A stretch of DNA of 64,000 nucleotides from Dendrolimus kikuchii. Taxonomy: Eukaryota > Arthropoda > Insecta > Lepidoptera > Lasiocampidae. The position numbers and the translations under genes were made by a program. This document shows, piece after piece, positions 1 through 11,011 of this stretch. The notes under the pieces are model-generated. The model searched no databases, was not told the DNA's origin, and worked only from the letters and a program-made list of their open reading frames with translations. Every line of letters begins with the position of its first letter. Position 1 is the first letter of the stretch. Location of the stretch: contig CM034413.1 of NCBI GenBank assembly GCA_019925095.2, positions 12,297,001-12,361,000 on the forward strand, written 5' to 3'.

Positions 1-239
1 ACGTGGTGGAAATACCACCAGTCAGAACCAAACGTTTCGCTTCATCTTTTCTGGTGCGCACTGCCCAAGAGTGGAATAATTTGCCGGAGTCTGTTTTTCC
101 TGACAAATACAATCTCGAAGTCTTCAAGTCACGAGTGAATAGGTATCTTCTAGGTAAGCGTGCTCCACCCTAGACTGCGTCATCACTCACCATCAGGTGA
201 GACAGTGGTCAAACGCAAACCTATACTTACATAAAAAAA
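1..239 (+). mobile_element. 3' end of a non-LTR retrotransposon (ORF2 C-terminus plus 3' UTR)
   Basis: An open frame enters from the window edge (phase starting at base 3) and stops at 171-173, giving 56 residues. The segment [15 protein letters not shown] is the kind of C-terminal tail seen after the reverse transcriptase of insect Jockey/CR1-type LINEs. A short 3' UTR and an A-run at about 231-239 follow. The catalytic part lies outside the window. The clade is not decidable from this piece. Confidence 0.6.
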
Positions 240-658
240 AGTAATGGAAGACACTTACCATCAGAGGGCTTAGTGCAAGTTTTTTTTTAACTCTATCAAG
301 TTCATGTTGACATTTTGTATGGGATGATATAGGTTTCCCTTCACGCGACACGAGATGGCGCTAAGCATTCCATAGAAAATTGCGCTTACTAGAACATGAT
401 CGATTCATAAAAAATCTCGCACCAAGCCTTCTGATGGGTTGTTTACTTGTTTGCTGTGCTTCGAAATCAAGACTAGTCAACCCAAACGTAAGTACTTTGC
501 AATAAATCATCTATATATTAATGTGTGAAACAAAAACACAGCAAAAACTTACGAAAATTGCGTGGACGGAGGAGTATGAATTTTCGCACACTTATAGTTT
601 ATATAGAGAAGGAGTGTAGAATGCTAATATTTTTTAAAATAACCTATAAAAAATACAT
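240..658. other. no recognisable feature
   Basis: AT-rich DNA with short T-runs. I see no ORF, repeat match or RNA signature here. Confidence 0.5.
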
Positions 659-670
659 TAAATCAATAAA

Positions 671-754
671 TAAGAATAAGCCTGAATGGCGCTCTGTTGT
701 TCGTGCCTACCCCGCAAGGGAACTGGCGTGAAGTTATGTATGTATGTATGTATG
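671..754 (+). mobile_element. 84-bp 3' fragment of the RTE-like LINE with an ATGT tail (family RTE-a)
   Basis: The fragment encodes only the last residues of RTE-a ORF2 (ending AYPARELA) and then runs into an ATGT repeat. It is bracketed by a 12-bp direct repeat, TAAATCAATAAA, at 659-670 and 755-766, the expected target-site duplication. The insertion is strongly 5'-truncated. Confidence 0.85.
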
Positions 755-766
755 TAAATCAATAAA

Positions 767-1474
767 AAAACATTACACACACTACCATGTATTTGACACA
801 CACGCATATATACTCTTTTGTTTATTGTTAAAGTTAAATTAACAGTGCAGGCCTTGGCGAAATCTGTGATTATCGAGGTATAGACTTTGACAGTCAAATC
901 TTAATAATGTTCAAACCGTAGACAGAGAAACCTATACAAATTGATATCTTATGTCGCATTCACACAAGAAAAAGAGCAACTTTTCCCGATGTCGTATAAA
1001 GAAACGAGACCGAATGATGCTATTTTTTGTTTCACGGAGCGTGCTGCGGTTCTTCGAGATTAGCACACAGGTTTGCTAAACAAAGTTTGACAGCTACCTA
1101 TCGTTTTCCTATAAAATACAGTTCTTACGTGCTCTATGTTAAGTAATTCATATAATAAAATTTGGTTTTGAACAATTTAGACTTATTATTTCAACCTTTT
1201 TTTTTTAAACGTGGTGCGGTGTAGCGTTGAAGGGTGTAGAAGTGATAGCGGAACGAAAGTGCCAGGATTGTCTTTTCATTCGTAAGTATACTACTGTTTA
1301 TCAGTTACTAGACATTCAGTAACATTTTATAATGTTCATATATGTTGTAGACATAAATTCATCGTTAAAAAAGCACAAAAATAACAATTATAAATTTTAA
1401 CCCAAAAACTTTAGTGTTGCCAGCTTTTCTATAAATTAATTGCCACTATTATAGGAAATATCGAAATAAATGTT
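767..1474. other. no recognisable feature
   Basis: Intergenic AT-rich sequence with a T-run near 1193-1206. Nothing recognisable as coding or repeated within the window. Confidence 0.5.
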
Positions 1475-1672
1475 TACGTTTTAACGGTTTTAAGCGCGGT
1501 AATTTTTATTTGATTTTGGTTTTTCCGACGTTTCGGCCACTTTTCAGTGGCCGTGATCACGGAAGACAAAGATGTCAAGTGTCAACGAGTATTGTTAAAG
1601 TTTTATTTCGCCTACCGCCAACTTGTTAAGTTTAATTTTGTTTATGGTTATTATTTACTCTATGGGAGCGTA
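1475..1672 (+). repeat. dispersed repeat P with two short palindromes
   Basis: Homologous blocks recur near 37908-38100, 60031-60150 and 63585-63725. The core at about 1534-1562 holds GGCCACT-TTTC-AGTGGCC and the perfect palindrome CCGTGATCACGG. It resembles 3' portions of insect LINEs, but no coding part is attached, so the class is open. Confidence 0.55.
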
Positions 1673-1740
1673 ATCTAATTTACTACCGCTTCGCAACATG
1701 TTATGGCTTGAAGAGAAGAAGCGGCGCAAGAAAATGTATA
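1673..1740 (-). repeat. possible short relic of a LINE 3' UTR
   Basis: The stretch containing CCGCTTCGCAAC and GAGAAGAAGCGGC resembles the 3' UTR of the minus-strand LINE copies near 21311 and 53839. It is short and diverged. Confidence 0.35.
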
Positions 1741-1832
1741 CAAGTCGCGAAAACTTAAGAAAATATAATATTAATATGTATTCTGCATCGTGTATTAATG
1801 ATATATCTGAAAATTTTAATGGCCAGTGCAGT

Positions 1833-1940
1833 TTTCCTGAACATGATGGTTTACGTTGGAATTAGATTGCAGCTACAGGACGAATAGATTGGTCACCAAA
1901 ACCGTCATTAAAAATTTGCAGTAGACATTTTGACAGTTTC
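1833..1940 (+). pseudogene. THAP-type zinc-finger fragment
   Basis: The frame from 1833 reads as the C-terminal half of a THAP domain: a Trp-containing stretch, then GRIDWSPKPSLKICSRHF, matching the family pattern W-x-P followed by C-S-x-H-F. THAP domains bind DNA in P-element-type transposases and in domesticated proteins. An in-frame TAG after the early Trp and the lack of the N-terminal Cys pair show a broken fragment. No THAP protein continues on either side, so a relic of a P-like transposon is most likely, but the host family cannot be decided. Confidence 0.55.
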
Positions 1941-2483
1941 CATACACTATTTTGAACTGCGTATACATCACGCAACAAAAGGATTTGAACCTACGCAAAA
2001 AATTAGAAACATACATACGAAGCTTGTTTTATTTAAAGGACAATAACGTGTAAACTCAATAAAAGCTAATTAAAAACAAACATGTGCTATTATTTATCCA
2101 CAAATCCAGAACCTACTGTCACATAAGAAATGGCAGTTATTTAGGACCACATCATCATCATCCATCGTCACTCTCCTGCCCTCATCGCAATTAATTTGAG
2201 TTAGGCAGCAGATGAAAATCGATTTGACAGGTTCATTTTACAGGCTTAGTGATGTATTCTTTTTTGTCTCTTTCTGCGACACGCTATAGCGGCATCAATG
2301 ACAATGTAACTACAACGACTGACCTCCTTAGTCGTCATAATATATTAAGAAATATAATATTCCGAATTCAAATCGATGAAAACCTCACAAAAAAAGAGAA
2401 GAAAGTATTGTATCGACCTGCGAGCAGAACATCTCATCGAAAAGTGTCTTGATTGCGAATATAAACTTATGCTCTAAACCAGT
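1941..2483. other. no recognisable feature; ATC-rich patch
   Basis: Unassigned DNA. A CATCATCATC run near 2152-2163 may be the tail of an RTE-type insertion like that at 10770, but no coding part is attached. Confidence 0.4.
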
Positions 2484-2968
2484 CTTTCATTTGAAGATAG
2501 AGATCCCGGTCAGCTCAGAAACAGCTGGCCGTTACGATACCTACCCGTATCTTCTTCCCGTCTTGTTCGGCAGTTTTCTCTAGCATCTCGAGCAGCCAAG
2601 ACAGTTCACCTCCACCTTTCAAATAGATCGGACCTCTGTTTCTCGTATAATCCAACTTCTACTTGTGTTCAATTACTAATTTCCATTCAATTCTAGTGTG
2701 AATTTCAAATAAATAAACTTTTGAAGTTTGAAATGGGAGGGCCTGCACGCCGCAATAATGCATCTATTGGCAATGGATACATATTTGTGGCGTTCGGTGT
2801 CGACACTCTAGGGCCATGGGGTCCCGAAGCCTATCGGTTTTATGAGGTCTATCATCTCGTTTGTTAGAAGTCTCAGGCTGACCTGTACTCGGGGCAACGT
2901 AAGCGCCGGGATGCGGCCAGTGTTTTGGGCACGTTGCTAACCGACATCGATTTGAGACTTACATATTA
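2484..2968 (+). repeat. duplicated spacer block containing a LINE ORF2 C-terminal fragment
   Basis: The block matches 15565-16405 apart from a SINE insertion there. From about 2731 it encodes a degraded polymerase tail containing FGVDTLGPWGPEAY, the VETLGPWG-type tail also seen at 10144 and 60972. In both places the block abuts the CTAG end of a Helitron, so block plus Helitron was duplicated as a unit. Confidence 0.65.
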
Positions 2969-3406
2969 CTAGAGTTTACCCCGTGGCTACGCCACGGGTC
3001 AACCTCTAGTGCATGCCTCTTGTTTAAAGAGCAGGCGTTAATACAGGTAACATTTACTACATTTTTGTGATAGTGCTCTTTGCACCCGGACGATTAATTT
3101 CGTTTTATATCGCAAACTATCCCGTCTTCCGGGATGAAAATTATTTATGTCCATTTTCGGTATTAAAACTACATTTAAACGAAATTACAACAAAACGGAT
3201 CCTGTATTCCTAGTAGTTTTCCGTGAAAGCTTAACAGATAGATATATCGAATTACTATCGCATTTTTTATAGACGTTGAGTTTTTATATCTATAAACTTG
3301 AGAAATGATTGGTCTCATACAAACTCTATTTAAAACCGTCCTAGTTTTATTTATCTATCCCTCATCTACGAAAACTACAAAATTGACAAAAATGTCCACT
3401 GTGAGC

Positions 3407-3640
3407 AAAATGACCAAAATAATCAAGTGTTTAAAATGTCCAAAATTATCAAAATGTCCAAATTACCCAAAATATCAAAAATGACTAAAATTTTCAAAAT
3501 GACCGAAATTGCCAAAATGTCCAAAACGATCAAAATGTTCAAAATGACCACAATTTGCAAAATAACCAAAATGTGCGAAATGATCAAAATGTCCAAAAGG
3601 AACAAAATGTCCAAAATGGCAAATCACAAAGAAACCAAAA
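3407..3640 (+). repeat. 9-bp minisatellite (AAAATGTCC/AAAATGACC) inside HelA copy 1
   Basis: At least 21 successive 9-bp units can be read with point variation (AAAATGTCC, AAAATGACC, AAAATTATC). Because the unit equals three codons, every frame looks open and the translation (KMSK, KMTK) is an artefact of the repeat. Confidence 0.9.
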
Positions 3641-3700
3641 CTGTGCCTCTTTCTAGGATAACCTTTACATAAATCTATCCCATTATCCGGGATAAAAATT

Positions 3701-3826
3701 GAAAGCAGCAGCGCATTTGTAGCACCTTTGGTGTTGCAAATGTCCATAGGCGATGGTAACCGCTTTCCACCAAGTGGGCCGTCTGCCTGTCTGCTGAACT
3801 CCTGCAATAAAAAAAAATAAAAAAAT
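3701..3826 (+). mobile_element. 5'-truncated SINE-like S1 copy
   Basis: Only the last ~110 bases of the S1 consensus plus an A-rich tail are present. It interrupts HelA copy 1, whose sequence resumes at ATTCCTTATCCAGCC. Confidence 0.8.
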
Positions 3827-4128
3827 ATTCCTTATCCAGCCTCGGTAATAAAAATTACTTAAATACCAAATTTCAGCCCCATCAGTCCAATAGGTTTTCC
3901 ATAAAAACATAATAAACAATAAACAGAGAGCATAACAGAGGTATCGAAAATATATATACTGAATAATAAATATATACTGTATTGTGTACATATTTAATTT
4001 TAAATTATATAGAACAAATATTAAGGACATCATCAGATAATATAATATAACTTTACAGTTCTCTTCCATACTTTTCTTGTTCATCGCCTCCACCAGGACT
4101 ATCCCAGAATACAATACCTCTTCAAACC

Positions 4129-4432
4129 TTTTTTTTTTATTGCAGGAGTTCAGCAGACAGGCTTGATGGAAAGCGGTTACCATCGCCTATGGATATTTGC
4201 ACAACCTAACATGCTATAAATGCGCTGCTGCTCTCTTAAAGGAGTCTGGAACCTGGTCACTAATGCCGGAACACAACTCAAAGTTGTTATGGCGGCATGC
4301 TCTACACCAGGGGTGGTAGCCATCCAGTCGGGCAAATGCCCTACCACCTGGCTGTGGGTTGTTTTGTCGCCTCTTACGACAGGCCGCCCGGCCGCAGGAA
4401 ATTGTATTCTTTCTCCGTTTCTGCACGGATAA
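4129..4432 (-). mobile_element. SINE-like retroposon S1, near full length
   Basis: Minus-strand copy: tail (T-run on +) at the left, head ATCCGTGCAG complement at the right. S1 is a family of about 310 bp ending CTCCTGCAATAAAAAA and present about 16 times in this window. The copy lacks about a dozen bases near its 3' end. I saw no convincing Pol III box pair, so SINE-like is used in a structural sense. Confidence 0.85.
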
Positions 4433-4794
4433 ACCTTGGATAAAGTGAATAAAACTAAAAAATTACTACGCAACCGACGCAGTTTCCTATAACAGGAAAA
4501 TTAATAATATGACAATAGAGAGGTATTCCAATTATTTATTATATGGCAATGGAAATTAAAGAATAGAAGACATTTCTTCCTACCGTGAGACCTAGCAAGA
4601 TAGATTCAATATGTTACAGCGAAAAACAATCACCAATTCCATTTAGCCGAAAAGAATACAGTGTTTGAGCCTTCGATAATATTACGCACATTCTTTCTAT
4701 TTTGTGAAAGTTGATATAGATAGATTTTTTATTTTAGAAATATCTTTAAGTTTTTACTTTAGTTCTTTTATATAAGTTTTAGGTTCAGTTTTGA
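4433..4794. other. no recognisable feature
   Basis: AT-rich sequence upstream of the zinc-motif pseudogene. No promoter or repeat identified. Confidence 0.4.
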
Positions 4795-5322
4795 ATGCAA
4801 CAACTACAACCTGATTCGTCGTTTGAGAACTTAGTTCAGTGTCATGAATGCTCCCAGGTACGATACTTCAAAGGTCAAAGAGGATTGAGGATGCATATCG
4901 GCAAAGCTCCTAAGGACCGAGATGGGCACTCAGCCTCTTTGCCTAACCCTCAACCTGTTTTTGGTTAATTATCGGATACCACCCAAATTCCATTTTGGCA
5001 AAGAATTTCAAAATTAGAACATTCGGCACCAATTTTAAAAAGTTTCCCTCAAGCAGTAAGACCTAGTATATGTGAAATCTTCTCAAAATATATGAAAAAA
5101 GTTTTGGCGGAAAATACCTTACGTACCTGGGAGGATTTGTTACTGCTCCCTTATCAAATCCTCAATATAAATAAAGATGATCAAGGTACGGTTACATCTA
5201 AAATTAGAAAAAAAATTAAAATTATACAAACTATTGGACACAGATTAGATAAACAGATTAACCACACGAAAAAATACCCAAATTGTAAAATTCATTTGAA
5301 AAACTTTATGGTAAAAACATGA
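4795..5322 (+). pseudogene. LINE-like ORF with N-terminal Cys/His motif, in-frame stop
   Basis: The frame opens at ATG 4795. Early residues contain CHECSQVRYFKGQRGLRMH, a C-x2-C-x12-H finger-like motif of the kind at the N-terminus of several LINE and retroelement proteins. A TAA at 4966-4968 interrupts, but the same frame continues open to 5322. The region RPSICEIFSKYMKKVL followed by TWEDLLLLPY resembles the linker after such fingers. No endonuclease or RT follows, so this is a 5' fragment of a dead retroelement. A host zinc-finger gene is less likely because nothing downstream resembles one. Confidence 0.45.
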
Positions 5323-5915
5323 AATTTAATTTCGACATTTTAAAGGTTATCGAATTGATTGATGTTGTCAGGTGAGAAATGTGACTTATTTTCCAAAATT
5401 TGGGGAATTTTGTTACGATTTTTTTTTACTTATGAAATATGAACAATTGAAAAAATCTACAGTACACAGACATGTAATGTTTGTATGTCCGGTTTTCGTA
5501 AACCAGTTTATATTACGTTTTAGATTTCCTACGAATCCAATTATAGCAAATTGTTGGACAGAGATGGATTTTGAAAGAAAGTATTATGAAATCATTTTCG
5601 GAGATATTTTTACACTGTTTTTATATTTTCTTATCAACGGCACAGTTGTATTGAAATAAAGTACCTAAAATAATTATATATGATCGTGACCGATAAGATG
5701 TAAGGTGTGTGAAGGATAATTAGAAAATTTAAGAATACTTAACCACCATATAAAATTATTTCTAATCTAACCTTAGCGCTTTGGACAATATAAACTTTTT
5801 AATGTAACCTTATGACGTTTGACATAGAATTGACAGAATGCGTGCTGCAAATATCGTCAAAGAGGATGTAAAAAAAACTGAATATCGTTTAAAACAGATG
5901 CTTCGGTCGGAGTTA
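5323..5915. other. no convincing gene
   Basis: A short open frame at 5372-5659 has no recognisable motif and the AT-rich composition of its surroundings. I treat it as chance. Confidence 0.4.
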
Positions 5916-6119
5916 TCTGTACTAATATTATAAAGAGGTAAAGTTTGTGAATTTGTGAGGTTGTAGGGGGTAATCTCTGGAGGATCTACTAAACCGATTT
6001 TTAAAATTATTTTACTGTTGGAAAGCTACGTTAACAGGGAGTGTCATAGTCTATATAACATGACGCTTTATACCACGGGAGCGGGACAGACCGCGGTTGA
6101 AATCGCGCCGGGACGCTAG
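5916..6119 (+). mobile_element. small non-autonomous Helitron (204 bp)
   Basis: It begins TC (TCTGTACTAATATTATAAA, a 5' end typical of lepidopteran Helitrons) directly after host A and ends CTAG directly before host T. A GC-rich inverted segment lies just upstream of CTAG. It has no coding capacity. Confidence 0.85.
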
Positions 6120-7484
6120 TAATATTATAGATAACTCTTTATTGTCATAATTAAGATATTAATTTTGTCTGTATTCTGTTAGCTACATCTCCATTAATTC
6201 CTAATAAAGAAATAATTTAATATATTAATATGATAAAAAACAAATTTTGGTTCATAAAATAATCAAACTGAACTAGTTTGAATAAAAACTTTTGGATATG
6301 TATATTCTTATAATAGCCCTTTTCAAGTGGTTTAGTTGCTCTTAAGTCCCTGCATTAAACTATCCCGTGTACCTACCCCGTAGTTCCTACTACTGATCTA
6401 AACTTTGGATTACACATAAAGCCCACTACCCAATATGAACCCATCGAATCGTTCCAAGTCCACTATTACAAATTATTTCACTGACCTTTAGCGCAGGATA
6501 ATCTTTGGGTTATAAATAGTCATCTAATAACCTTCATGAACATGATGTGTAACACAAAAATAATTTGCCATTATGAATAGGTTTCTTTAGAATTATTACA
6601 TTAGTATTGGTAATTAACAGACTTATAAATATGTACCAATATCTGTACAGGCATTTTATTGCGAAATAAAATTACTACATGTACTAAAATGTGTTATGAA
6701 TTCATTTGTGCATGTATTTTTTTATGGTTCGTTCCAAGACACAAAACTTTTGTTGCTAATACTTTATTTAAAAAAAAACCAAAATCTCTGAGTAAATCGT
6801 AACGATCATTTAAACTTTTCACTTACATAAAAAAATATTTAATTATAAAAAATGGGGTAATACTTTTTACCTGATATCCCGAAAACACGCACACATTGAT
6901 AGTTTTACGAGAGTGAATATAGCAACGCTTCGCGTTTTTGATGCCGTTTTTGGCGGTGTTGTTTGTTAGCAATGCTCTCTCTAGACATGTTATATCTCAA
7001 TGTTTCCAAGTATAATTAAAATTTTAAAAAATCGCGTCTGTAAGCAAATCTACATTAATTGACAAAAATCTAACATATATACAAACAAATTGATGTAACC
7101 AGAATAACAAACATCAGTTGCAGCATGTAAAAAATATATGTCAAATTGAAACTTTAAAAGCCTCTATTGAAAAGTTTTCAATTTGCGCATTGGCTCTTAT
7201 ACATAGGACCCATCGATATGGTGTTTATGTCAATTATAACTAGTTAGGCCGTGTTCTTGTACAGATGCCGAAAGCGGCGTCTATGCAGTAATGAATGTTG
7301 GACGCCGCATTCGGCGTCAATTACTATTATTCATAGATACTATATATTTAAATTAATGACAGTGCCATACCCGTCCATTCCAGGGTGAAGGTGAAACCTA
7401 GCGTCAGGGACCCGTTGCCTGACATTTGCTGAACTGCACCAATTTGATACGATCGTGAGACATGTTGTTTTGCTATATACATAG
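6120..7484. other. long AT-rich stretch without a gene
   Basis: No feature is recognisable except an imperfect inverted repeat at 7265-7317, where ATGCCGAAAGCGGCGTC faces GACGCCGCATTCGGCGT. Confidence 0.45.
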
Positions 7485-7840
7485 TTTAATAGCTATTTTA
7501 TTACTATTTCTCAATGTGTTTAAAAAGCAAAATAATGTTTTTTTTCTCCCTTTTGCTTCTTAGCGATCTGTGATGTTCCATTTTTTTTTTATTGCAGGAG
7601 TTGCGCAGACAGGCAGACGGCCCACTTGGTGGAAAGCGGTTACCATCGCCTATGGACATTTATAACACCAAAGGTGCTAAAAATGCTCTTAAGGGAGACC
7701 GGAACCCGATCATTAATGGCCGGAACACAACACAAGGTTAATAATCATTTTATTACTATTTCTCAATTTGTGCCGCTGTGTTTAAAAAGAAAGTTTTTCT
7801 TTCTTCCTTCTTGCCTCTTAGGGATGTGTGATCTTCCATC
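7485..7840. repeat. ~90-bp direct duplication around a SINE copy
   Basis: The segments 7491-7578 and 7747-7840 are diverged direct copies, both with ATTTTATTACTATTTCTCAA near the start and GTGATSTTCCAT at the end. The S1 copy at 7579-7743 lies between them. Confidence 0.65.
7579..7743 (-). mobile_element. 5'-truncated SINE-like S1 copy
   Basis: T-run and TTGCAGGAG at the left mark the 3' end. The copy stops after the CAAGGTT part of the consensus. Confidence 0.8.
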
Positions 7841-8261
7841 GGGCAACTGGGGCAATACTCTCCTCTGACAACGTTCCCATTGGAACTCTCCCGGCGGTCG
7901 TAGTCGATCTCAGAGAAGCTTCTTTCACCGAATATCCGGATTCGTAGGACCTTGGTTGGAAATCGAAAATTAATGCTCATAATTATTGAATTTCCTCCAA
8001 GTATATATTTTATTATGTATACATAAAAATCGGCCAAGTGCGTGTAGGTTGGTTTTTTGCGGACTGACTACGGAATGCCCCAAAAAAAAATCGGAATCTC
8101 TTTCAACTAACTGAAAATTTAAATTTTTAAATTCATTCCAGATTCTGGGAATGATGTATGAATTTTAATTAAAAAATGATAAATTGACACAGAATTGAGA
8201 TTGTTCACTTTTTTCAATTTAGCTTTTTGAAAAACTGTTTCGAGGAATGGTGTTGTTAATC
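7841..8261. other. no recognisable feature
   Basis: Unassigned sequence. A stretch near 8028-8070 (CGGCCAAGTGCGTG) is of a kind often repeated in insect genomes but has no second copy here. Confidence 0.35.
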
Positions 8262-8497
8262 TTTTTTTTTTTATGGCAGGAGCTCAGCAGACAGACATAC
8301 GGCCCACTTGATGGAATGCGGTTACCATCGCCTATGGACATTTGGAACACCAAAGGTGCTACAAATGTGCTGCTGCTATCTTAAGAGAGACTGGAACCTG
8401 ATCACAAATGCCGGAACACAACACAAGGTTGTTGTGGCGGCATACTCTGGACCAGGGATGGTCGCCATCCAGTCGAGGAAATACCCGACCACCTGGC
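8262..8497 (-). mobile_element. SINE-like S1, short-form copy
   Basis: The copy ends at the ACCACCTGGCA position, as do those at 12029 and 14729. This shared 5' boundary (sense TGCCAGGTGGTAGGG) suggests a shorter subfamily rather than random truncation. Confidence 0.8.
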
Positions 8498-9298
8498 ATC
8501 ATCTTTTATGTCTAGTTAAAGTTCCAAAAAACATACATTCCCTTTGTATCTTGTAAGAAATGCGTTTGACCTTTATATGACCTTACTAAACCTTATGACG
8601 TGATTAACATTTGGCGAAATTAACATGAATACTGTAGCCATTCAGTTTTAAAAAGGTTTTTAAATACAAGCTTTTGAGATCCTGGATATTATGTAGCAGC
8701 AGAGTGCTAACCAAGACAAGTAAAACGAGCCAAAGTTGGTCAAATTTAACTTGCAAGATTCTACCCGAACTTACATACATAGGTACATCCATTGCAAGTT
8801 AAATAAACGCTTGTAAAAAGAACGATCTTTTCCTTTTGATGTCATTGTTATGTCATCTGACACCACCATAAACACAGACTACTATAGATCTACGTACACA
8901 AAAACAAACGTTTTGTTCGACGTATTGTAGAATAAAATAATGTAAAATTAGCTCTTCAGACCAATATTTAGCAAATATCGGCAAACAGAATACTTACATA
9001 CGATCTCAAAACAAAGTCAAAGAAAATTGCATTAATTTAAACGAGCGTCTTCGTAAATTGCGGTTGGGACGATATTACAAAATGTTAACAAAATAAAAGA
9101 ACTTTTTTACAAACTACCCACTTGCGCAGTTCAATATACCTACAGAAGCACCATAGTAATGGGGATTTTAATGGAAGAATATGCAAACAGAATACAGGGG
9201 TGGAAAAGTAATCGGTAGCTTTGGACACGGAAAGCGAAGTAACAACGGCAGAAAAAAGATCAAATTTGCATTTAAATTTAATTTGTTATTTATGAATA
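8498..9298. other. no recognisable feature
   Basis: Non-coding AT-rich sequence with no repeat match seen in the window. Confidence 0.45.
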
Positions 9299-9521
9299 GC
9301 ATTTACCCGACTGGATGGCTACCACCTGTGGTCTAAAGTATGTCGCCATAACAATCTTGAGTTGTGTTCCGGCATTAGTGACCAGGTTCCAGTCTCCCTT
9401 AAGAGAGCAGCAGCGCATTTGCAGCAACTTTGGTGTTGCAAATGTCCATAGGCGCTGGTAACCGCTTTCCATCAATTGGGCCGTCTGCCTGTCTGCTGAT
9501 CTCCTGCAATAAAAAAAAATC
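9299..9521 (+). mobile_element. 5'-truncated SINE-like S1 copy
   Basis: It starts at GCATTTACCCGACTGG and ends CTCCTGCAATAAAAAAAAA. Confidence 0.85.
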
Positions 9522-9868
9522 CAAACAAGTAATACACTTGGACGGCGCTCGATGGTATATATAAAAATAAAATAGATTATAAAATCACATCAAACAATAC
9601 AAAAGTTTTTCATGACACAAATGTAGTAAATCAATTTAATTTTAACACTGACCACAGAATGGTTAGAGCTAAATTAGAAATAAAACAAGCTAACAATATT
9701 AGAAAATATGCTACAAATAACCAAAATAGATTGAATAAAATAAATATAACTCAAATGTCTCCGATTAAAAGCACAATATCCCTGAATAAGGAAATACAAC
9801 GAAAATATACACAACTAAGCAGAGCGCAGGGAAGCCCAGACGTACGTCATTGCACCCTTGTATGATTG

Positions 9869-10104
9869 TGATTAGTTATCTAGGGTTAAAAGGTTAATTT
9901 TTATAGCAGTCTCCACGGGTTTTCCTAGCCGCGATTTTAAATATATACGAGGCGATCTGAAGCATCGGTTCACTTGTGAATTTAGTTATCATTTGGCTTG
10001 TTCGAAACGTGGTAAGCATTAGATCTCATTCCGACAGATTTCATTATTATAATGTAGCCATAATATCAAGTCTTTGATCCCACAATGCTTGAAGACGAAA
10101 GTCT
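9869..10104 (-). mobile_element. LTR fragment of LTR-1 family
   Basis: Reverse complement of the sequence at 43500-43759 and 63305-63562, which starts TGTTATG and ends AATCA. The first ~25 bases of the LTR are missing here. Confidence 0.75.
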
Positions 10105-10143
10105 ATTAGTCTCTATATTTTTTTTGTCAATGTAATTTAACTG

Positions 10144-10392
10144 AATATGTAACCCTTGGAACAGGTTACATATTTGAGCCGTTTGGGGTGGAGACTTTGG
10201 GCCCATGGGGGCCAAGTGCCCACAAATTATTTAAAATAATTAAAAAACGCCTATTCAGACAAAACAGGAGACCGGAAGGCTGGAGCTTACCTCGCTCAAA
10301 GGATTAGCATTTGTACCGTGCGAGGTAATGCTGCCAGCCTTCTAGGTACAATGCCCAGCGACAGTGGTCTGCTGGGGCTGGACGGGCTTTAA
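10144..10392 (+). pseudogene. LINE-type polymerase C-terminal fragment
   Basis: Readable segments include [30 protein letters not shown] and GNAASLLGTMPSDSG, the terminal region of an invertebrate RT family. Frameshifts and a stop break it. A longer copy is at 60972. The fragment starts inside the hairpin described at 61166-61218. Confidence 0.65.
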
Positions 10393-10769
10393 TATAGGTT
10401 TTATGTTAATTTTAGTTTTTTACTATTGTATATATATTTTTAAGTTAGGTTTATTTATAGGATATTTTAGATTTTTAATTAATATTAATATGTATAAATA
10501 AATTTCCAACAAACTGAATTTGGCATTCATGAAATTTTGTAAGTGTATCCTTTAAAATGTTCAATCTTACTTCATAGTCCTCTTTCGTTAATGGTCCAGA
10601 ATGTTCTTCCAGGTATTTTTCTTGCCTAGTTCTTTTGTATTGGCCTCTTTCTTTATCTTTTCTTTTACCATAGTGAAGTTGAAATTTTATTTTTTGTAAT
10701 TATATCATATATGTATAATATTGATTGTAATTATCTTTTTAAATATAATATACTTAGAAATTAGTTCAT
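10393..10769. other. no recognisable feature
   Basis: AT-rich tail-like sequence after the LINE fragment; probably its 3' UTR in part. Confidence 0.35.
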
Positions 10770-11000
10770 CATCATCATCATCCGAGCGTTAAATCCCGGT
10801 TGCGTTCGGAGCGTTCACTCCGACGCCCAGGGTCCGCTTTCCTACTTTTTCTACTCCACTTCGCGCGGTCTTCTGCATCCCCCGTTTTGAGACCATTGGC
10901 ACGCATGTCATCCTTCACAACGTCAAGCTATTTCTTGGGCCTTCTCCTTCGACCGGGACCTGGCGGTGGCGGCATGGCTACACATTTGTTCCCTACATAC
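10770..11000 (-). mobile_element. RTE-clade LINE 3' fragment
   Basis: The minus strand encodes LDVVKDDMRANGLKTGDAED, then RAKWSRKSRKADPG, the usual C-terminus of BovB/RTE-like polymerases, and ends in a GATGAT-type tail (CATCATCATCATC on +). Only the tail of ORF2 is present. Confidence 0.75.
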
Positions 11001-11011
11001 TTAGAAATTAG

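Larger units (their letters stand above)
2969..3925 (-). mobile_element. Helitron copy 1 (HelA family), 5' end lost
   Basis: The 3' terminus is on the left: CTAG at 2969-2972 next to host A, 11 bases from the hairpin CCCGTGG-CTACG-CCACGGG. This is the Helitron 3' architecture. The interior carries the 9-bp minisatellite at 3407-3640 and a SINE fragment at 3701-3826. The 5' TC end seen in copies 3 and 4 is missing, so this copy is truncated. No Rep/helicase ORF is present, so it is non-autonomous. Confidence 0.8.

Noticed and set aside
2249..2452. 67-codon frame near 2.3 kb
   Set aside because: No motif and no relation to neighbours; expected by chance in this amount of sequence.
3423..3807. 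Long open frames on both strands of the 3.4-3.8 kb region (Lys/Met-rich or Phe/Gly/His-rich peptides)
   Set aside because: They follow from the 9-bp minisatellite, which has no stop in several frames; the same occurs in the other HelA copies.
4177..4473. Open frames of 60-98 codons in many S1 copies (for example 4177-4473, 15293-15562, 42099-42368, 62165-62434)
   Set aside because: They recur because S1 itself is repeated; the frames differ in length between copies, run on both strands and match no family.
5372..5659. 95-codon frame MRNVTYFPKFG... as a separate gene
   Set aside because: No recognisable motif, AT-driven composition and no regulatory context.
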